A DNA stretch of 64,000 nucleotides from Roseinatronobacter sp052379845 (GTDB lineage Bacteria > Pseudomonadota > Alphaproteobacteria > Rhodobacterales > Rhodobacteraceae): the NCBI GenBank assembly GCA_052379845.1, contig JBQTCF010000017.1; one strand, given 5' to 3'. Each line of letters opens with the position of its first letter. The stretch's first letter is position 1. A program made the position numbers and the translations under genes. The notes beneath the pieces were generated by a model. The model worked only from the letters and a program-made list of their open reading frames with translations. It ran no database searches and was not told the DNA's origin. Below are positions 35,177 to 44,673 of this stretch, one piece after another.

Positions 35177-35280
35177 AGCATATAGCGTTCATTCGCATTC
35201 ACGCCACACACTCCAACTTATTGATTGCGCAGGTTCGAGAAGCGCAAAACCGGTTCCCACTTTTGCGCGACATGCTCTAA
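35173..35280 (-). repeat. Full-length copy (copy 3) of the dispersed MITE-like element
   Basis: Read on the minus strand it runs TTAGAGCATGTCGCGCAAAA to ATATGCTTTAG over 108 bases. The ends are imperfect inverted repeats (TTAGAGCATG and CTAAAGCATA). The inner GCGCAAAAGTGGGAACCGG and TTTTGCGC form a stem. The right part GAATGCGAATGAACGC is shared with the copy at 52283-52389. Its end supplies the TAA stop of the gene at 34064-35176. Confidence 0.88.
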
Positions 35281-35311
35281 CGCATCGCACGCACCACCGG
35301 GGGGCCTGCAG

Positions 35312-36079
35312 CTATAACAAGCCGCTGCTGCGAAAGCTAAGCTCGCAGGCCTGTCCAATCACGATATGGTCGTGCAAGGTAATCGACAACGCATCGCATG
35401 CGGCAAGTATGGTTTGCGTCATGTCAATATCCGCCTGCGAGGGGGTGGGGTCCCCGGACGGGTGATTATGCACCAGAATTAACGCCGAGGCATTCAATTC
35501 CAATGCGCGGCGCAGGATTTCACGCGGATAAACCGGCACATGATCAACTGTGCCCTGTCCCTGCGCCTCATCCGCGACAAGGACATTCTTGCGGTCCAGA
35601 AACAGCACGCGAAACTGTTCCGTGTCACGGTGTGACATGGTGGTATGGCAATAATCCAGCAAGGCGGCCCAACTGGAAATGATGGGCCTGTTCATCACCT
35701 TCGCGCGGGCCATGCGCTGCGCGCAGGCTGCCGCAAGTTTCAGTTCCACAATCACGGCATCCCCCACACCCGGCACCGCGCGCAAGCGCCCTTCAGGGGC
35801 AGCAATCACGCGGTTCAGATCGCCGAACATGTCCATCAAGGCGCGCGCAAGCGGTTTGACATCCTGCCGCGGGATGGCGCGAAACAGCAGCAATTCCAGC
35901 AATTCGTAATCGGGCATTGCATCCGCGCCGCCGTCAAGGAAGCGCGCGCGCAATCTTTTGCGGTGGTCGCGCAAATAAGATGGCACTGTCGCGCCCGAAG
36001 GCGTGGTGGCAACCGCTGCCCCCCCATCGGCAAAAAGGGGCAAAGCCGCGTCTGAAAATCCCGAACTTTCCTGTTTCAT
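35312..36079 (-). CDS. radC: RadC-family JAB/MPN domain protein
   Basis: 255 residues. The N-terminal part has a helix-hairpin-helix (LRAVPGVGDAVIVELKL). The C-terminal JAB/MPN domain has the metal motif HNHPSGDPTPSQAD preceded by ASALILVHN. Despite the name, a role in DNA repair is not established for this family; a metal-dependent hydrolase activity is inferred from the intact His-x-His and Asp. It is downstream of dnaJ with a 57-base gap and could be on the dnaKJ transcript. Confidence 0.9.
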   Translation of the reverse strand: MKQESSGFSDAALPLFADGGAAVATTPSGATVPSYLRDHRKRLRARFLDGGADAMPDYELLELLLFRAIPRQDVKPLARALMDMFGDLNRVIAAPEGRLRAVPGVGDAVIVELKLAAACAQRMARAKVMNRPIISSWAALLDYCHTTMSHRDTEQFRVLFLDRKNVLVADEAQGQGTVDHVPVYPREILRRALELNASALILVHNHPSGDPTPSQADIDMTQTILAACDALSITLHDHIVIGQACELSFRSSGLL

Positions 36080-36136
36080 AGCCGGTATCTTGCCCGCAAA
36101 GGGCTAAGAAACCGTTAACCACGCCGGGGCCGGGTT

Positions 36137-37297
36137 TCAGTTTTTCATACCATCCCAGAAGCTTTTGACCTTGTCAAAGAACCCGCTGCTTTCGGGGTTG
36201 TTTTCCGCACTCAGCTTCTCAAACTCGGCCAGCAATTCCTTCTGGCGCGCGGTCAGGTTGACAGGGGTTTCCACGGCCAGTTCAATCAGCATGTCACCCT
36301 GCCCGCCGCCGCGCAAGGCGGGCATCCCCTTGCCGCGCAGGCGCATTTGCCGCCCCGACTGGCTGCCTGATGGAATTTTCACGCGAGAGCGGCCACCGTC
36401 AATTGTGGGCACTTCCACTTCGCCCCCAAGGGCGGCGCGCGCCATGCTGACGGGGACATGACAATACAGCGTCACACCGTCGCGTTTGAATATCTGGTGT
36501 TCGGCCACATTGACGAAGATATACAAATCCCCCGCCGGGCCACCGCGCAGTCCTGCCTCGCCCTCGCCGGACAGGCGAATACGGGTGCCGGTTTCCACAC
36601 CTGCGGGAATACTGACCGACAGGGTTGATTCCTTCTCCACGCGCCCTGCCCCGCCACAGGCCGCGCAGGGGTTCTTGACGATCTGGCCATTGCCCCCACA
36701 AGTGGGACAGGTGCGTTCCACAGTGAAGAACCCTTGTTGCGCACGCACCTTTCCCATGCCCGAACAGGTCGGGCAGGTCACGGGTTCAGCGCCCCCTTCA
36801 GCGCCAGTGCCGCTGCAGGCGTCGCATTGGGACTGGCGCGGCACACGAATGGTCTTGCGCGTTCCACTGAACGCTTCTTCCAGCGTGATGCGCAGGTTAT
36901 AGCGCAGGTCCGACCCGCGGCTGGCGCGCGCGCGCGCCCCCCCGCGCCCACCACCGACAAAATCCCCGAACAGGTCTTCGAACACATCGGAAAACGCACT
37001 GGCAAAATCGCCATTGCCCGAAAAACCGCCCCCCCGCGCGCCGGGGTTGCCACCGCCGCCGCCCATGCTGCCGTCAAATGCCGCATGGCCGAAACGGTCA
37101 TAGGCGGCCTTGCGGTCAGGGTCTTTCAGCGCGTCATAGGCTTCATTGGCTTCCTTGAACTGCGCTTCGGCATTGGGGTTGTCGGAATTGCGGTCGGGGT
37201 GTAATTCCTTGGCTTTTTTGCGATAGGCTTTCTTGATTTCCTCGCTCGATGCGGACCGGCTGACACCCAGAACTTCATAGAAATCGCGTTTGGCCAT
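36137..37297 (-). CDS. dnaJ: DnaJ co-chaperone
   Basis: 386 residues, type I Hsp40. The J domain has HPD at 33-35 (ELHPDRN), followed by a Gly/Phe-rich linker and four zinc motifs (CDACSGTG, CPTCSGMG, CPTCGGNG, CAACGGAG). The C-terminal substrate-binding domains follow. It stimulates DnaK ATP hydrolysis and delivers unfolded proteins. It lies 73 bases downstream of dnaK and is expected to share its heat-shock promoter. Nothing is missing. Confidence 0.97.
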   Translation of the reverse strand: MAKRDFYEVLGVSRSASSEEIKKAYRKKAKELHPDRNSDNPNAEAQFKEANEAYDALKDPDRKAAYDRFGHAAFDGSMGGGGGNPGARGGGFSGNGDFASAFSDVFEDLFGDFVGGGRGGARARASRGSDLRYNLRITLEEAFSGTRKTIRVPRQSQCDACSGTGAEGGAEPVTCPTCSGMGKVRAQQGFFTVERTCPTCGGNGQIVKNPCAACGGAGRVEKESTLSVSIPAGVETGTRIRLSGEGEAGLRGGPAGDLYIFVNVAEHQIFKRDGVTLYCHVPVSMARAALGGEVEVPTIDGGRSRVKIPSGSQSGRQMRLRGKGMPALRGGGQGDMLIELAVETPVNLTARQKELLAEFEKLSAENNPESSGFFDKVKSFWDGMKN

Positions 37298-37370
37298 GTG
37301 GGCTTACTTTCCAATGATGCAACCGGCCTGAACGGGTGTCAGACCGGCTGCGGGTTTCCTGCCAAGGGGT

Positions 37371-39284
37371 TTACTTGCGTTTGTTGTCGCCAAGATCTTC
37401 GAAATCGGCATCCACAATGTCATCATCCACGCTGCGCGGTTCATCCGCATCTGCATCAGCCCCTTCGGCGGCGTCTGCCTGCGCTTTATAGATGGCCTCG
37501 CCCAGTTTCATGGACGCTTCGGTGACATTCTGAATACCGGATTTGATCTTGCCGGCATCTTCGCTTTCGACAGTTTCCTTCAGCGCCGCAATCGCCAGTT
37601 CGATCGCTTCAACTGTGGTCGGGTCCACTTTGTCCTTGTGTTCTTCCACGGCTTTTTCGGTGGAGTGGATCAGGCTTTCGGCCTGGTTCTTCGCCTCGAC
37701 CAGTTCGCGGCGTTTCTTGTCGGCCTCGGCATTGGCTTCGGCGTCCTTGACCATTTTTTCAATGTCGTCATCCGACAGACCGCCAGACGCCTGAATCGTG
37801 ATCTTCTGTTCCTTGCCGGTGCCCTTGTCCTTGGCGGACACATTGACAATGCCGTTGGCGTCAATGTCGAAAGTCACCTCGATCTGGGGCATCCCGCGCG
37901 GGGCCGGGGGAATATTCTCAAGGTTGAACTGGCCCAGCATCTTGTTGTCGGCGGCCATTTCACGTTCGCCCTGGAACACGCGGATTGTCACAGCGCTTTG
38001 GTGGTCTTCGGCCGTTGAAAACACCTGGCTTTTCTTGGTCGGAATGGTGGTGTTGCGGTCGATCAGACGGGTGAACACCCCACCCAGCGTTTCAATGCCC
38101 AGCGACAGCGGCGTGACATCCAGCAGAACCACATCCTTGACATCGCCTTGCAGCACACCTGCCTGAATGGCCGCACCCATGGCCACAACTTCGTCAGGGT
38201 TCACACCTTTATGCGGTTCCTTGCCGAAGAAATTGGTCACTTCTTCGATCACTTTGGGCATGCGGGTCATACCGCCGACCAAAATAACCTCGTCAATGTC
38301 GCCCTTGGACAGGCCTGCATCTTTCAGCGCGGCAGCGCAAGGTTTCAGCGAGTTCTTGATCAGGTCGCCCACCAGTGATTCCAGCTTGGCGCGGGTCAGT
38401 TTCATGACAAGGTGCAGCGGCTGGCCGGTGTTCTTGTCCATGCTGATGAAGGGCTGGTTGATTTCCGTCTGGCTGGAGCTGGACAGTTCGATCTTGGCCT
38501 TCTCGGCGGCCTCTTTCAGGCGCTGCAGGGCCATTTTATCCAGCGTCAGGTCAACGCCATTCTCTTTCTTGAACTCATCCGCCAGATAATTGACGATGCG
38601 CATGTCAAAATCTTCGCCACCAAGGAAGGTGTCGCCATTTGTGGATTTCACTTCGAACAGGCCATCATCGATTTCCAGAATGGTAATGTCGAACGTGCCG
38701 CCGCCAAGGTCATAGACCGCTATGGTGCGGGTTTCTTTCTTGTCCAGGCCATAGGCCAGCGCTGCCGCAGTGGGTTCGTTGATGATGCGCAGCACTTCCA
38801 GACCGGCAATCTTGCCTGCATCCTTGGTGGCCTGACGCTGGGCGTCGTTGAAATAGGCAGGCACCGTGATAACGGCTTGCGTGACCTTTTCGCCCAGATA
38901 GCTTTCGGCGGTTTCCTTCATCTTTTGCAGGATGAAGGCGGAAATCTGGCTGGGGCTGTATTTTTCGCCGCGCGATTCGACCCAGGCATCGCCATTCCCG
39001 CCATCAATGATGTTATAGGGAACAAGGTTCTTGTCCTTTTCCACTTCGGCATCAGTCAGGCGGCGCCCGATCAGGCGCTTGACGGCAAACACAGTGTTGG
39101 TGGGGTTGGTCACGGCCTGACGTTTCGCAGGCTGGCCGACAAGGCGTTCATTTTCCGTAAACGCCACGATGGACGGCGTGGTGCGCGCGCCTTCGGCGTT
39201 TTCAATAACCCGTGCGGCTGCCCCGTCCATGATGGCAACGCAAGAGTTGGTGGTCCCAAGGTCGATCCCGATGACTTTAGCCAT
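37371..39284 (-). CDS. dnaK: DnaK (Hsp70) chaperone
   Basis: 637 residues. The ATPase domain begins AKVIGIDLGTTNSCVAI and has the phosphate-2 motif IAVYDLGGGTFDITIL and the hinge GMTRMPKV. The peptide-binding domain begins VTPLSLGIETLGG. A helical lid and an acidic tail (EDLGDNKRK) follow. The start at 39284 follows AGAGGA; the frame extends to 39365 but the extra part is not DnaK-like. It is the first gene of dnaK-dnaJ, with an RpoH-like promoter about 110 bases upstream. Confidence 0.98.
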   Translation of the reverse strand: MAKVIGIDLGTTNSCVAIMDGAAARVIENAEGARTTPSIVAFTENERLVGQPAKRQAVTNPTNTVFAVKRLIGRRLTDAEVEKDKNLVPYNIIDGGNGDAWVESRGEKYSPSQISAFILQKMKETAESYLGEKVTQAVITVPAYFNDAQRQATKDAGKIAGLEVLRIINEPTAAALAYGLDKKETRTIAVYDLGGGTFDITILEIDDGLFEVKSTNGDTFLGGEDFDMRIVNYLADEFKKENGVDLTLDKMALQRLKEAAEKAKIELSSSSQTEINQPFISMDKNTGQPLHLVMKLTRAKLESLVGDLIKNSLKPCAAALKDAGLSKGDIDEVILVGGMTRMPKVIEEVTNFFGKEPHKGVNPDEVVAMGAAIQAGVLQGDVKDVVLLDVTPLSLGIETLGGVFTRLIDRNTTIPTKKSQVFSTAEDHQSAVTIRVFQGEREMAADNKMLGQFNLENIPPAPRGMPQIEVTFDIDANGIVNVSAKDKGTGKEQKITIQASGGLSDDDIEKMVKDAEANAEADKKRRELVEAKNQAESLIHSTEKAVEEHKDKVDPTTVEAIELAIAALKETVESEDAGKIKSGIQNVTEASMKLGEAIYKAQADAAEGADADADEPRSVDDDIVDADFEDLGDNKRK

Positions 39285-39390
39285 GATGTGCATCCTCTTC
39301 TTCAAGCGATGTGGCAGCGGGCTGGTCCTGTCAGGCCCCGGCCCATCTGTTTTTCGTTGCAACACCCCGCTGGGGGGTGACTTGATCGCT

Positions 39391-39420
39391 ATATAGGAAG
39401 GGGGTTTGGGGGCTGCAACC
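39391..39420 (-). promoter_or_regulatory. Candidate heat-shock (RpoH) promoter of dnaK
   Basis: On the minus strand GGTTGCAG (39420-39413) is followed, 18 bases after the TTG, by CCTATAT (39397-39391), within CCTTCCTATATAG. The pattern is that of alphaproteobacterial sigma-32 promoters. The same TTCCTATAT block at nearly the same distance lies before hslO (9850-9877). It sits 107-136 bases upstream of the dnaK start. Confidence 0.6.
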
Positions 39421-39447
39421 GTAACAGAGCTGTGAATTGCATATCAT

Positions 39448-39462
39448 CCAAGAATTTCTTGG
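39448..39462. promoter_or_regulatory. 15-bp palindrome CCAAGAATTTCTTGG upstream of dnaK
   Basis: Seven-base arms CCAAGAA and TTCTTGG meet around one T. It lies about 30 bases upstream of the dnaK -35-like element, between it and the end of the M3 peptidase gene. It is much shorter than a CIRCE element and does not match it. A protein-binding site is possible; no regulator is implied. Confidence 0.35.
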
Positions 39463-39553
39463 CGCAGACAGCCCCGCCACTGGCCCTTCGCCCCCGTTTG
39501 GCACGGCGGGCGCGCGCGCGGCGGGTCGCATGATGCCCCTGCCCCCTGCCCTG

Positions 39554-41560
39554 TCAGGCGGCCAGACCGCGCCCTTTCAACAGCGCGTCCACCCCCGGCA
39601 TACGCCCGCGAAATGCGGTATACAGGGCCTCTGCCTCGTCACGGCCACCGGCGGACAGGATGAAGCGTTCCAGCTTCGCGGCTGTGCCAGCATCGAACGC
39701 GCTGCCTGCTTCGCGGAAAGCCTCGAACGCGTCGGCGTCCATGACTTCGGACCACATGTAGCTGTAATACCCGCTGGAATAGCCATCACCCGAAAACACA
39801 TGCGCGAAATGCGGCGTTGCATGGCGCATGCGGATCGCGCGCGGCATGCCAAGGCCGTCCAGCACCTGCGCCTGTTTCTGCATGGGGTCGGCAGGGGGCG
39901 GGCCATCATGAAATTCCAGATCAACCAAAGCCGATGCCACATATTCCACTGTGGCAAATCCCTGATCGAAGTTTTGCGCGGCCAGCAGGCGGTCCAGCAT
40001 GTCCTGGGGCATGGCCTCGCCGGTGTCCACATGGCGGGCATGTTGGGCCAGCACTTCGGGCACTTCCAACCAGTGTTCATACAACTGGCTGGGCAGTTCC
40101 ACAAAATCGCGTGCCACCGAAGTGCCGGAAATCAGCCCGTAAGTCACATCTGAAAGCATCTGATGCAGCGCATGGCCGAATTCATGAAACAGCGTGCGCG
40201 CATCGTCATAGGACAGCAGCGCGGGCTTGCCCTTGGCGAAATTGCAGATATTCACCACGATGGGCCGCACATCACCGCCCAGCTTGCGCTGGCTGCGCAT
40301 GGTCGAACACCACGCGCCGGACCGTTTGGACCCGCGCGCGAAATAATCACCAATGAACACCGCCATATGCTGGCCATTGCGTGTCACGTCCCATGCGCGC
40401 GCATCAGGGTGGTACAGGGCCACATCCAGCGGGCGGAATTCAAGCCCGAACAGGCGGTTTGCGCAGTCAAACGCAGCCGCAATCATGCTGTCCAGCGACA
40501 GATAGGGTTTCAGCGCGGCCTCATCCAGATCATGTTCCGCGCGGCGCAGTTTTTCCGCGTAGAAACGCCAGTCCCACGGTTCCAGCGGGCCATCATAGCC
40601 GTCGGCATGCAGCATCGCTTCCAGTTTCGCGGCGTCGGCCATGGCTTTGGCGCGCGCGGGCGTCCAGACCTGCATCAGCAAATCGCGCACCGCGTCTGGC
40701 GTTCCCGCCATTTCGGTTTCCAGCTTGTAGCGCGCGAAATTCGCATAGCCCAGAAGCGTGGCGCGTTCAGCGCGCAGGGCCAGAATTTCAGCGGCTATCG
40801 CGCGGTTGTCGGTGTCGCCCCCATTCGCACCGCGCGCGGTCCATGCCTGATAGGCGGTCTTGCGCAAGTCGCGGCGCGTGGAAAACTGCAAGAACGGCAC
40901 AATCAGCGAGCGGTTCAGCGTGACCACATGGCCATCGCGCCCGCGTTCTTCGGCGGCGGCTTTTGCACTGGCCACCGCAAAATCCGGCAGGCCCGAAAGA
41001 TCATCCAGCGCCATGACCCAATCGCGTTCATCGGCCAGCAGGTTCTGGGTAAATTGCGTGCCCAATGTGGCAAGGCGGGATTTAACGTCGGTCAGGCGGG
41101 CGGCATCTGGCCCCTGCAGCGCCGCCCCTGCGCGCACGAACATGCGCCGGTACAGCAGCAGCACGCGCGCTTGTTCGGCATTCAGCCCAAGGGTGTCGCG
41201 GCTGTCCCACAATGTTTCAATCCGGTCAAACAGCTTGCGGTTATTGATGATTTCTGACGAATAGGCGGACAGTTTTGGGGACAATTCGCGCTGCAGCGCG
41301 TCGCGGTCAGGGTTGGCGTCACTGCCCGACAGGTTGAAAAACACCCCCGCCACACGGTCCAGCAGGTCATCAGCGCGCTCCATCGCGTCAATGGTGTTGC
41401 CGAATGTCGGCGCGTCGGGATTGTCGGCAATCGCGGCATAGGCCGCGCGCCCGGCCTGCATGGCGGCATCAAAGGCAGGGGCGAAATCGGCATCTGCGAT
41501 TTCGGCAAACGGGGGAAGCTGGAAATCAGTGTGCCATTGGGCAAGAAGCGGGTTTGTCAT
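39554..41560 (-). CDS. M3-family zinc oligopeptidase (Dcp/PrlC type)
   Basis: 668 residues, cytoplasmic thimet-like peptidase. The zinc motif is HEFGHALH with H459, E460 and H463, and the third ligand Glu is probably in the following helix. The N-terminal half is the helical M3 fold (AEIADADFAPAFDAAMQ). The family trims short peptides, including those left by Lon, Clp or signal peptide degradation. Dcp (dipeptidyl) and oligopeptidase A cannot be separated here. It is upstream of dnaK on the same strand, but dnaK has its own promoter. Confidence 0.9.
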   Translation of the reverse strand: MTNPLLAQWHTDFQLPPFAEIADADFAPAFDAAMQAGRAAYAAIADNPDAPTFGNTIDAMERADDLLDRVAGVFFNLSGSDANPDRDALQRELSPKLSAYSSEIINNRKLFDRIETLWDSRDTLGLNAEQARVLLLYRRMFVRAGAALQGPDAARLTDVKSRLATLGTQFTQNLLADERDWVMALDDLSGLPDFAVASAKAAAEERGRDGHVVTLNRSLIVPFLQFSTRRDLRKTAYQAWTARGANGGDTDNRAIAAEILALRAERATLLGYANFARYKLETEMAGTPDAVRDLLMQVWTPARAKAMADAAKLEAMLHADGYDGPLEPWDWRFYAEKLRRAEHDLDEAALKPYLSLDSMIAAAFDCANRLFGLEFRPLDVALYHPDARAWDVTRNGQHMAVFIGDYFARGSKRSGAWCSTMRSQRKLGGDVRPIVVNICNFAKGKPALLSYDDARTLFHEFGHALHQMLSDVTYGLISGTSVARDFVELPSQLYEHWLEVPEVLAQHARHVDTGEAMPQDMLDRLLAAQNFDQGFATVEYVASALVDLEFHDGPPPADPMQKQAQVLDGLGMPRAIRMRHATPHFAHVFSGDGYSSGYYSYMWSEVMDADAFEAFREAGSAFDAGTAAKLERFILSAGGRDEAEALYTAFRGRMPGVDALLKGRGLAA

Positions 41561-41632
41561 GGGCTGGCCTTTGCGGTGCGGGTTGATCCCAAGCTAGGTC
41601 CGATCTGCGGCAGGTTCAATGGCCGCAATCCG

Positions 41633-42070
41633 CTATTGCAGGGATGCGGCCTGTCGTGCCACGGCAGCCACATCAAGGCTAAGCTGCAGCGCCTGTTCCA
41701 TATGTGCAATCGCAACCCAACGCGCGTCCAACGCGTCATCAGCCGCAACCGGGTCGCCGGCTTGCCAGTCACATTGCACCGCAATCAGGGCGAAATGCTG
41801 CACCATCGCGCCATTTTCAGCGTGGCCATAGGCATCAAGGGCCGTGAACACCCGCCGCGCAACCGCCCGGACGCCGGTTTCCTCAAATAATTCCCGTTCG
41901 GCAGCGGCCAGCAGGGTTTCGCCAAATTCCAGCTTGCCCCCCGGAAACCCCCACAGGCCCGCATCGGGCGGGTTGGCGCGCTGGATCAACAGCACCTGCC
42001 CGTCACGGATAACTACCGCCAGAACGGCGGGGATGGGACGCATGGGCAGGGCGGGCGGATTATGGACCAT
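41633..42070 (-). CDS. Nudix hydrolase
   Basis: 145 residues. The Nudix box is complete: GGKLEFGET then AAERELFEETGV. The surrounding PAVLAVVIRDGQVLLIQRANPPDAGLWGFPG is typical of small ADP-ribose or (d)NTP pyrophosphohydrolases. The start at 42070 is tentative; ATG 42043 is possible and neither has a clear ribosome-binding site. It lies between the M3 peptidase and the dehydrogenase gene, all on the minus strand. The substrate is not predictable. Confidence 0.82.
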   Translation of the reverse strand: MVHNPPALPMRPIPAVLAVVIRDGQVLLIQRANPPDAGLWGFPGGKLEFGETLLAAAERELFEETGVRAVARRVFTALDAYGHAENGAMVQHFALIAVQCDWQAGDPVAADDALDARWVAIAHMEQALQLSLDVAAVARQAASLQ

Positions 42071-42144
42071 GACACGCAAGGTAGCGCCCGCCAGCACGCG
42101 CCGCAAGCCGCCACAGCGGCAATGCAGCGCGCGGCTCACCCCCT

Positions 42145-44631
42145 CTAGCCGTCAGCGCGGATATTCTGATTGGTCGGGTCATAGGGGCTGTCAGCGGTGA
42201 CAGTGGCATCCCACAGCTGGTTGAACATGCGCACCTTCAGCTTTTGCCCTTCCACCGCCAGATCGGGGCGCACATAGCCCATGCCGATAGATTTGCCAAA
42301 CACCACCGAATACCCCCCCGAGGTCAGGCGGCCCACCTTGGTGTCGCCTTCATACAGCGCCTCGCGGCCCCATGGATCGGCATCTGCTGGCCCGTCAATC
42401 AGCAGCGTGCAGCATTTGGCGCGAATGCCGGTTTGGTCCATCGCGGTTTTGCCGTGGAAGTCCTTGCTCATATCGACAAAGCGCGGCAGGTCCGCTTCCA
42501 GCGGGGTGGCGTCGCGGCCCAACTCATTGCCGAACGCGCGATAGGATTTTTCCTGCCGCAGCCAGTTTTGCGCCCGCGCCCCCACCAGTTTCAGCCCCAC
42601 ATCCGCGCCCGCCGCCATAAGCTGGTCGAACAGGTAGTTCTGCATTTCGATGGGGTGGTGCAATTCCCAGCCCAATTCACCGGTATAGGCCACGCGCACC
42701 GCGCGCACCGGGCACATGCCCAGTTCGATATTGCGCATCGACAGCCACGGGAAGCGTTTGTTCGACAGCACTGTTGCGGGGTCGGCATCCTTCACCAGTC
42801 TGCCCAGCAAATCGCGCGATTTGGGGCCAGCCACGGCAAAAACGCCCCATTGCGTTGTCACATCATGAATGTCGATCCAACCAAATTCGGCCAGTTTATC
42901 TTCAGCCGCCTTGCGCAGGTAGTCGCCGTCATAGGCCGTCCATGCGCCAGCGGAAATCAGGTAATATTCATCCTGTGCCAGGCGCACGATGGTATATTCG
43001 GTGCGGGTGGTGCCAGTTTGCGTCAGGGCATAGGTCAGGTTGATGCGCCCCACCTTGGGCAGTTTGTTACAGGTGAACCAATCCAGAAACGCAGTCGCAC
43101 CTGGGCCGCGCACCAGATGTTTGGTAAAGGCAGTGGCGTCGATCATGCCCACCCCTTCGCGGATGGCTTTTGCTTCATCCACCGCATATTGCCACCAGCC
43201 GCCGCGCCGGAAACTGCGCGCGGCGTGGTCGTCAAACCCTTGGGGTGCATAGTAATTCGGGCGTTCCCAGCCATTCACGCAGCCAAATTGCGCGCCCTGC
43301 GCCTTTACGCGGTCATAACAGGGTGCCGTGCGCAGCGGGCGGCAGGCTTCGCGTTCTTCATCCGGGTGGTGCAAGACATAGACATGCTCATAGCATTCTT
43401 CATTCTTGCGCGCGGCATATTCGGTGGTCATCCATGACCCGTAGCGCTTGGGGTCAAGGGCGGCCATGTCGATTTCAGCCTCGCCCTGAACCATCATCTG
43501 GGCCAGATAATGGCCCGTGCCGCCCGCGGCGGTAATGCCGAAACTGAACCCCTCGGCCAGCCACATGTTGCGCAATCCCGGTGCGGGGCCGACCAGCGGG
43601 TTGCCGTCGGGCGTGTAGCAGATGGGGCCGTTATAGTCGTCCTTAAGCCCCACCGTTTCCGAACTGGGAATGCGGTGAATCATGGACATGTATTCTTCTT
43701 CAATCCTGTCCAGATCCAGCGGGAACAGATCGGCGCGGAAGGATTGGGGCACGTCATATTCAAAACACGCAGGCGCATTTCGTTCATAGGGGCCAAGAAT
43801 CCAGCCACCGCGTTCTTCGCGGACATACCATTTCGCATCCGCATCGCGCAAAACCGGGTGTTCGGGGTGGTTCTTGCGGTATTCGACCAGCATCGGGTCG
43901 GGTTCGGTGACGATATACTGGTGTTCCACCGGAATCGCGGGAATTTTAATGCCCAGCAGGCGCGCGGTGCGCTGGGCGTGGTTGCCGGTCGCGGTGACGA
44001 CATGTTCGGCGGTAATTTCAAACTGCTCCTCGGACGGGACCAGATTGCCGCCCTTTTCCACCATCCGCGTGCACGACACCACCCATTCCGCCCCCGTCCA
44101 GCGGTAGCCGTCCACCTGCACCCGGCGCACGATTTCCGCCCCGAACTGGCGCGCGCCCTTGGCCATGGCCTGCGTGACATCGGCGGGGTTTATGTAGCCG
44201 TCTGTCGGGTGATAGATCGCGCCTTGCAAATCCTCGGTGCGCACCAGCGGCCAGCGGTCCTTGATCTGGGCAGGGGTCATCCATTCATAGGGAATGCCCA
44301 CTGATTCCGCCGTGGTGGCATAGACCATATATTCATCCATGCGCGCCTGTGTCTGGGCCATGCGCAGGTTGCCCACAACATAGAACCCTGCATTCAGGCC
44401 AGTTTCCGCTTCCAGCGTTTTGTAGAATTTCACACTGTAGTCATGAATATGGCTGGTCGCATAGCCCATGTTGAACAAGGGCAGCAGCCCGGCCGCGTGC
44501 CATGTGGACCCTGATGTCAGTTCATCGCGTTCCAGCAGCATGGTGTCCCAGCCCGCCTTGGCCAGATGATACGCAATCGACGCGCCCACCGCGCCGCCGC
44601 CGACAACAAGCGATTTGACATGGGTTTTCAT
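42145..44631 (-). CDS. FAD-dependent dimethylglycine/sarcosine dehydrogenase-like enzyme with GcvT domain
   Basis: 828 residues in three parts. The N-terminal FAD domain has GGGAVGASIAYHLAKAG and SGSTWHAAGLL, whose His is the site of covalent flavin in dimethylglycine dehydrogenase. A linker domain follows. The C-terminal aminomethyltransferase (GcvT) domain binds tetrahydrofolate. The enzyme would demethylate a methylated glycine and pass the one-carbon unit to folate. The start at 44631 has GGAG 7 bases upstream; the longer frame to 44994 is not conserved-looking. Dimethylglycine, sarcosine and related choline-breakdown substrates are all possible. Confidence 0.87.
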   Translation of the reverse strand: MKTHVKSLVVGGGAVGASIAYHLAKAGWDTMLLERDELTSGSTWHAAGLLPLFNMGYATSHIHDYSVKFYKTLEAETGLNAGFYVVGNLRMAQTQARMDEYMVYATTAESVGIPYEWMTPAQIKDRWPLVRTEDLQGAIYHPTDGYINPADVTQAMAKGARQFGAEIVRRVQVDGYRWTGAEWVVSCTRMVEKGGNLVPSEEQFEITAEHVVTATGNHAQRTARLLGIKIPAIPVEHQYIVTEPDPMLVEYRKNHPEHPVLRDADAKWYVREERGGWILGPYERNAPACFEYDVPQSFRADLFPLDLDRIEEEYMSMIHRIPSSETVGLKDDYNGPICYTPDGNPLVGPAPGLRNMWLAEGFSFGITAAGGTGHYLAQMMVQGEAEIDMAALDPKRYGSWMTTEYAARKNEECYEHVYVLHHPDEEREACRPLRTAPCYDRVKAQGAQFGCVNGWERPNYYAPQGFDDHAARSFRRGGWWQYAVDEAKAIREGVGMIDATAFTKHLVRGPGATAFLDWFTCNKLPKVGRINLTYALTQTGTTRTEYTIVRLAQDEYYLISAGAWTAYDGDYLRKAAEDKLAEFGWIDIHDVTTQWGVFAVAGPKSRDLLGRLVKDADPATVLSNKRFPWLSMRNIELGMCPVRAVRVAYTGELGWELHHPIEMQNYLFDQLMAAGADVGLKLVGARAQNWLRQEKSYRAFGNELGRDATPLEADLPRFVDMSKDFHGKTAMDQTGIRAKCCTLLIDGPADADPWGREALYEGDTKVGRLTSGGYSVVFGKSIGMGYVRPDLAVEGQKLKVRMFNQLWDATVTADSPYDPTNQNIRADG

Positions 44632-44652
44632 TGGCACTCTCCGGCAAGGGTT

Positions 44653-44673
44653 ATTTGCGCCTAGATTGCAAAT
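44653..44673. promoter_or_regulatory. Inverted repeat ATTTGC-N9-GCAAAT between the dehydrogenase and panC
   Basis: Six-base arms (44653-44658 and 44668-44673) with a 9-base spacer lie 22 bases before the dehydrogenase start, inside the 175-base divergent gap to panC. The position fits an operator for the leftward gene. No adjacent regulator gene exists, so the binding protein is unknown. The arms are short and could occur by chance. Confidence 0.35.

Noticed and set aside
39285..39553. CIRCE element upstream of dnaK
   Set aside because: The TTAGCACTC-N9-GAGTGCTAA pattern is absent; a sigma-32-like promoter explains heat control better.
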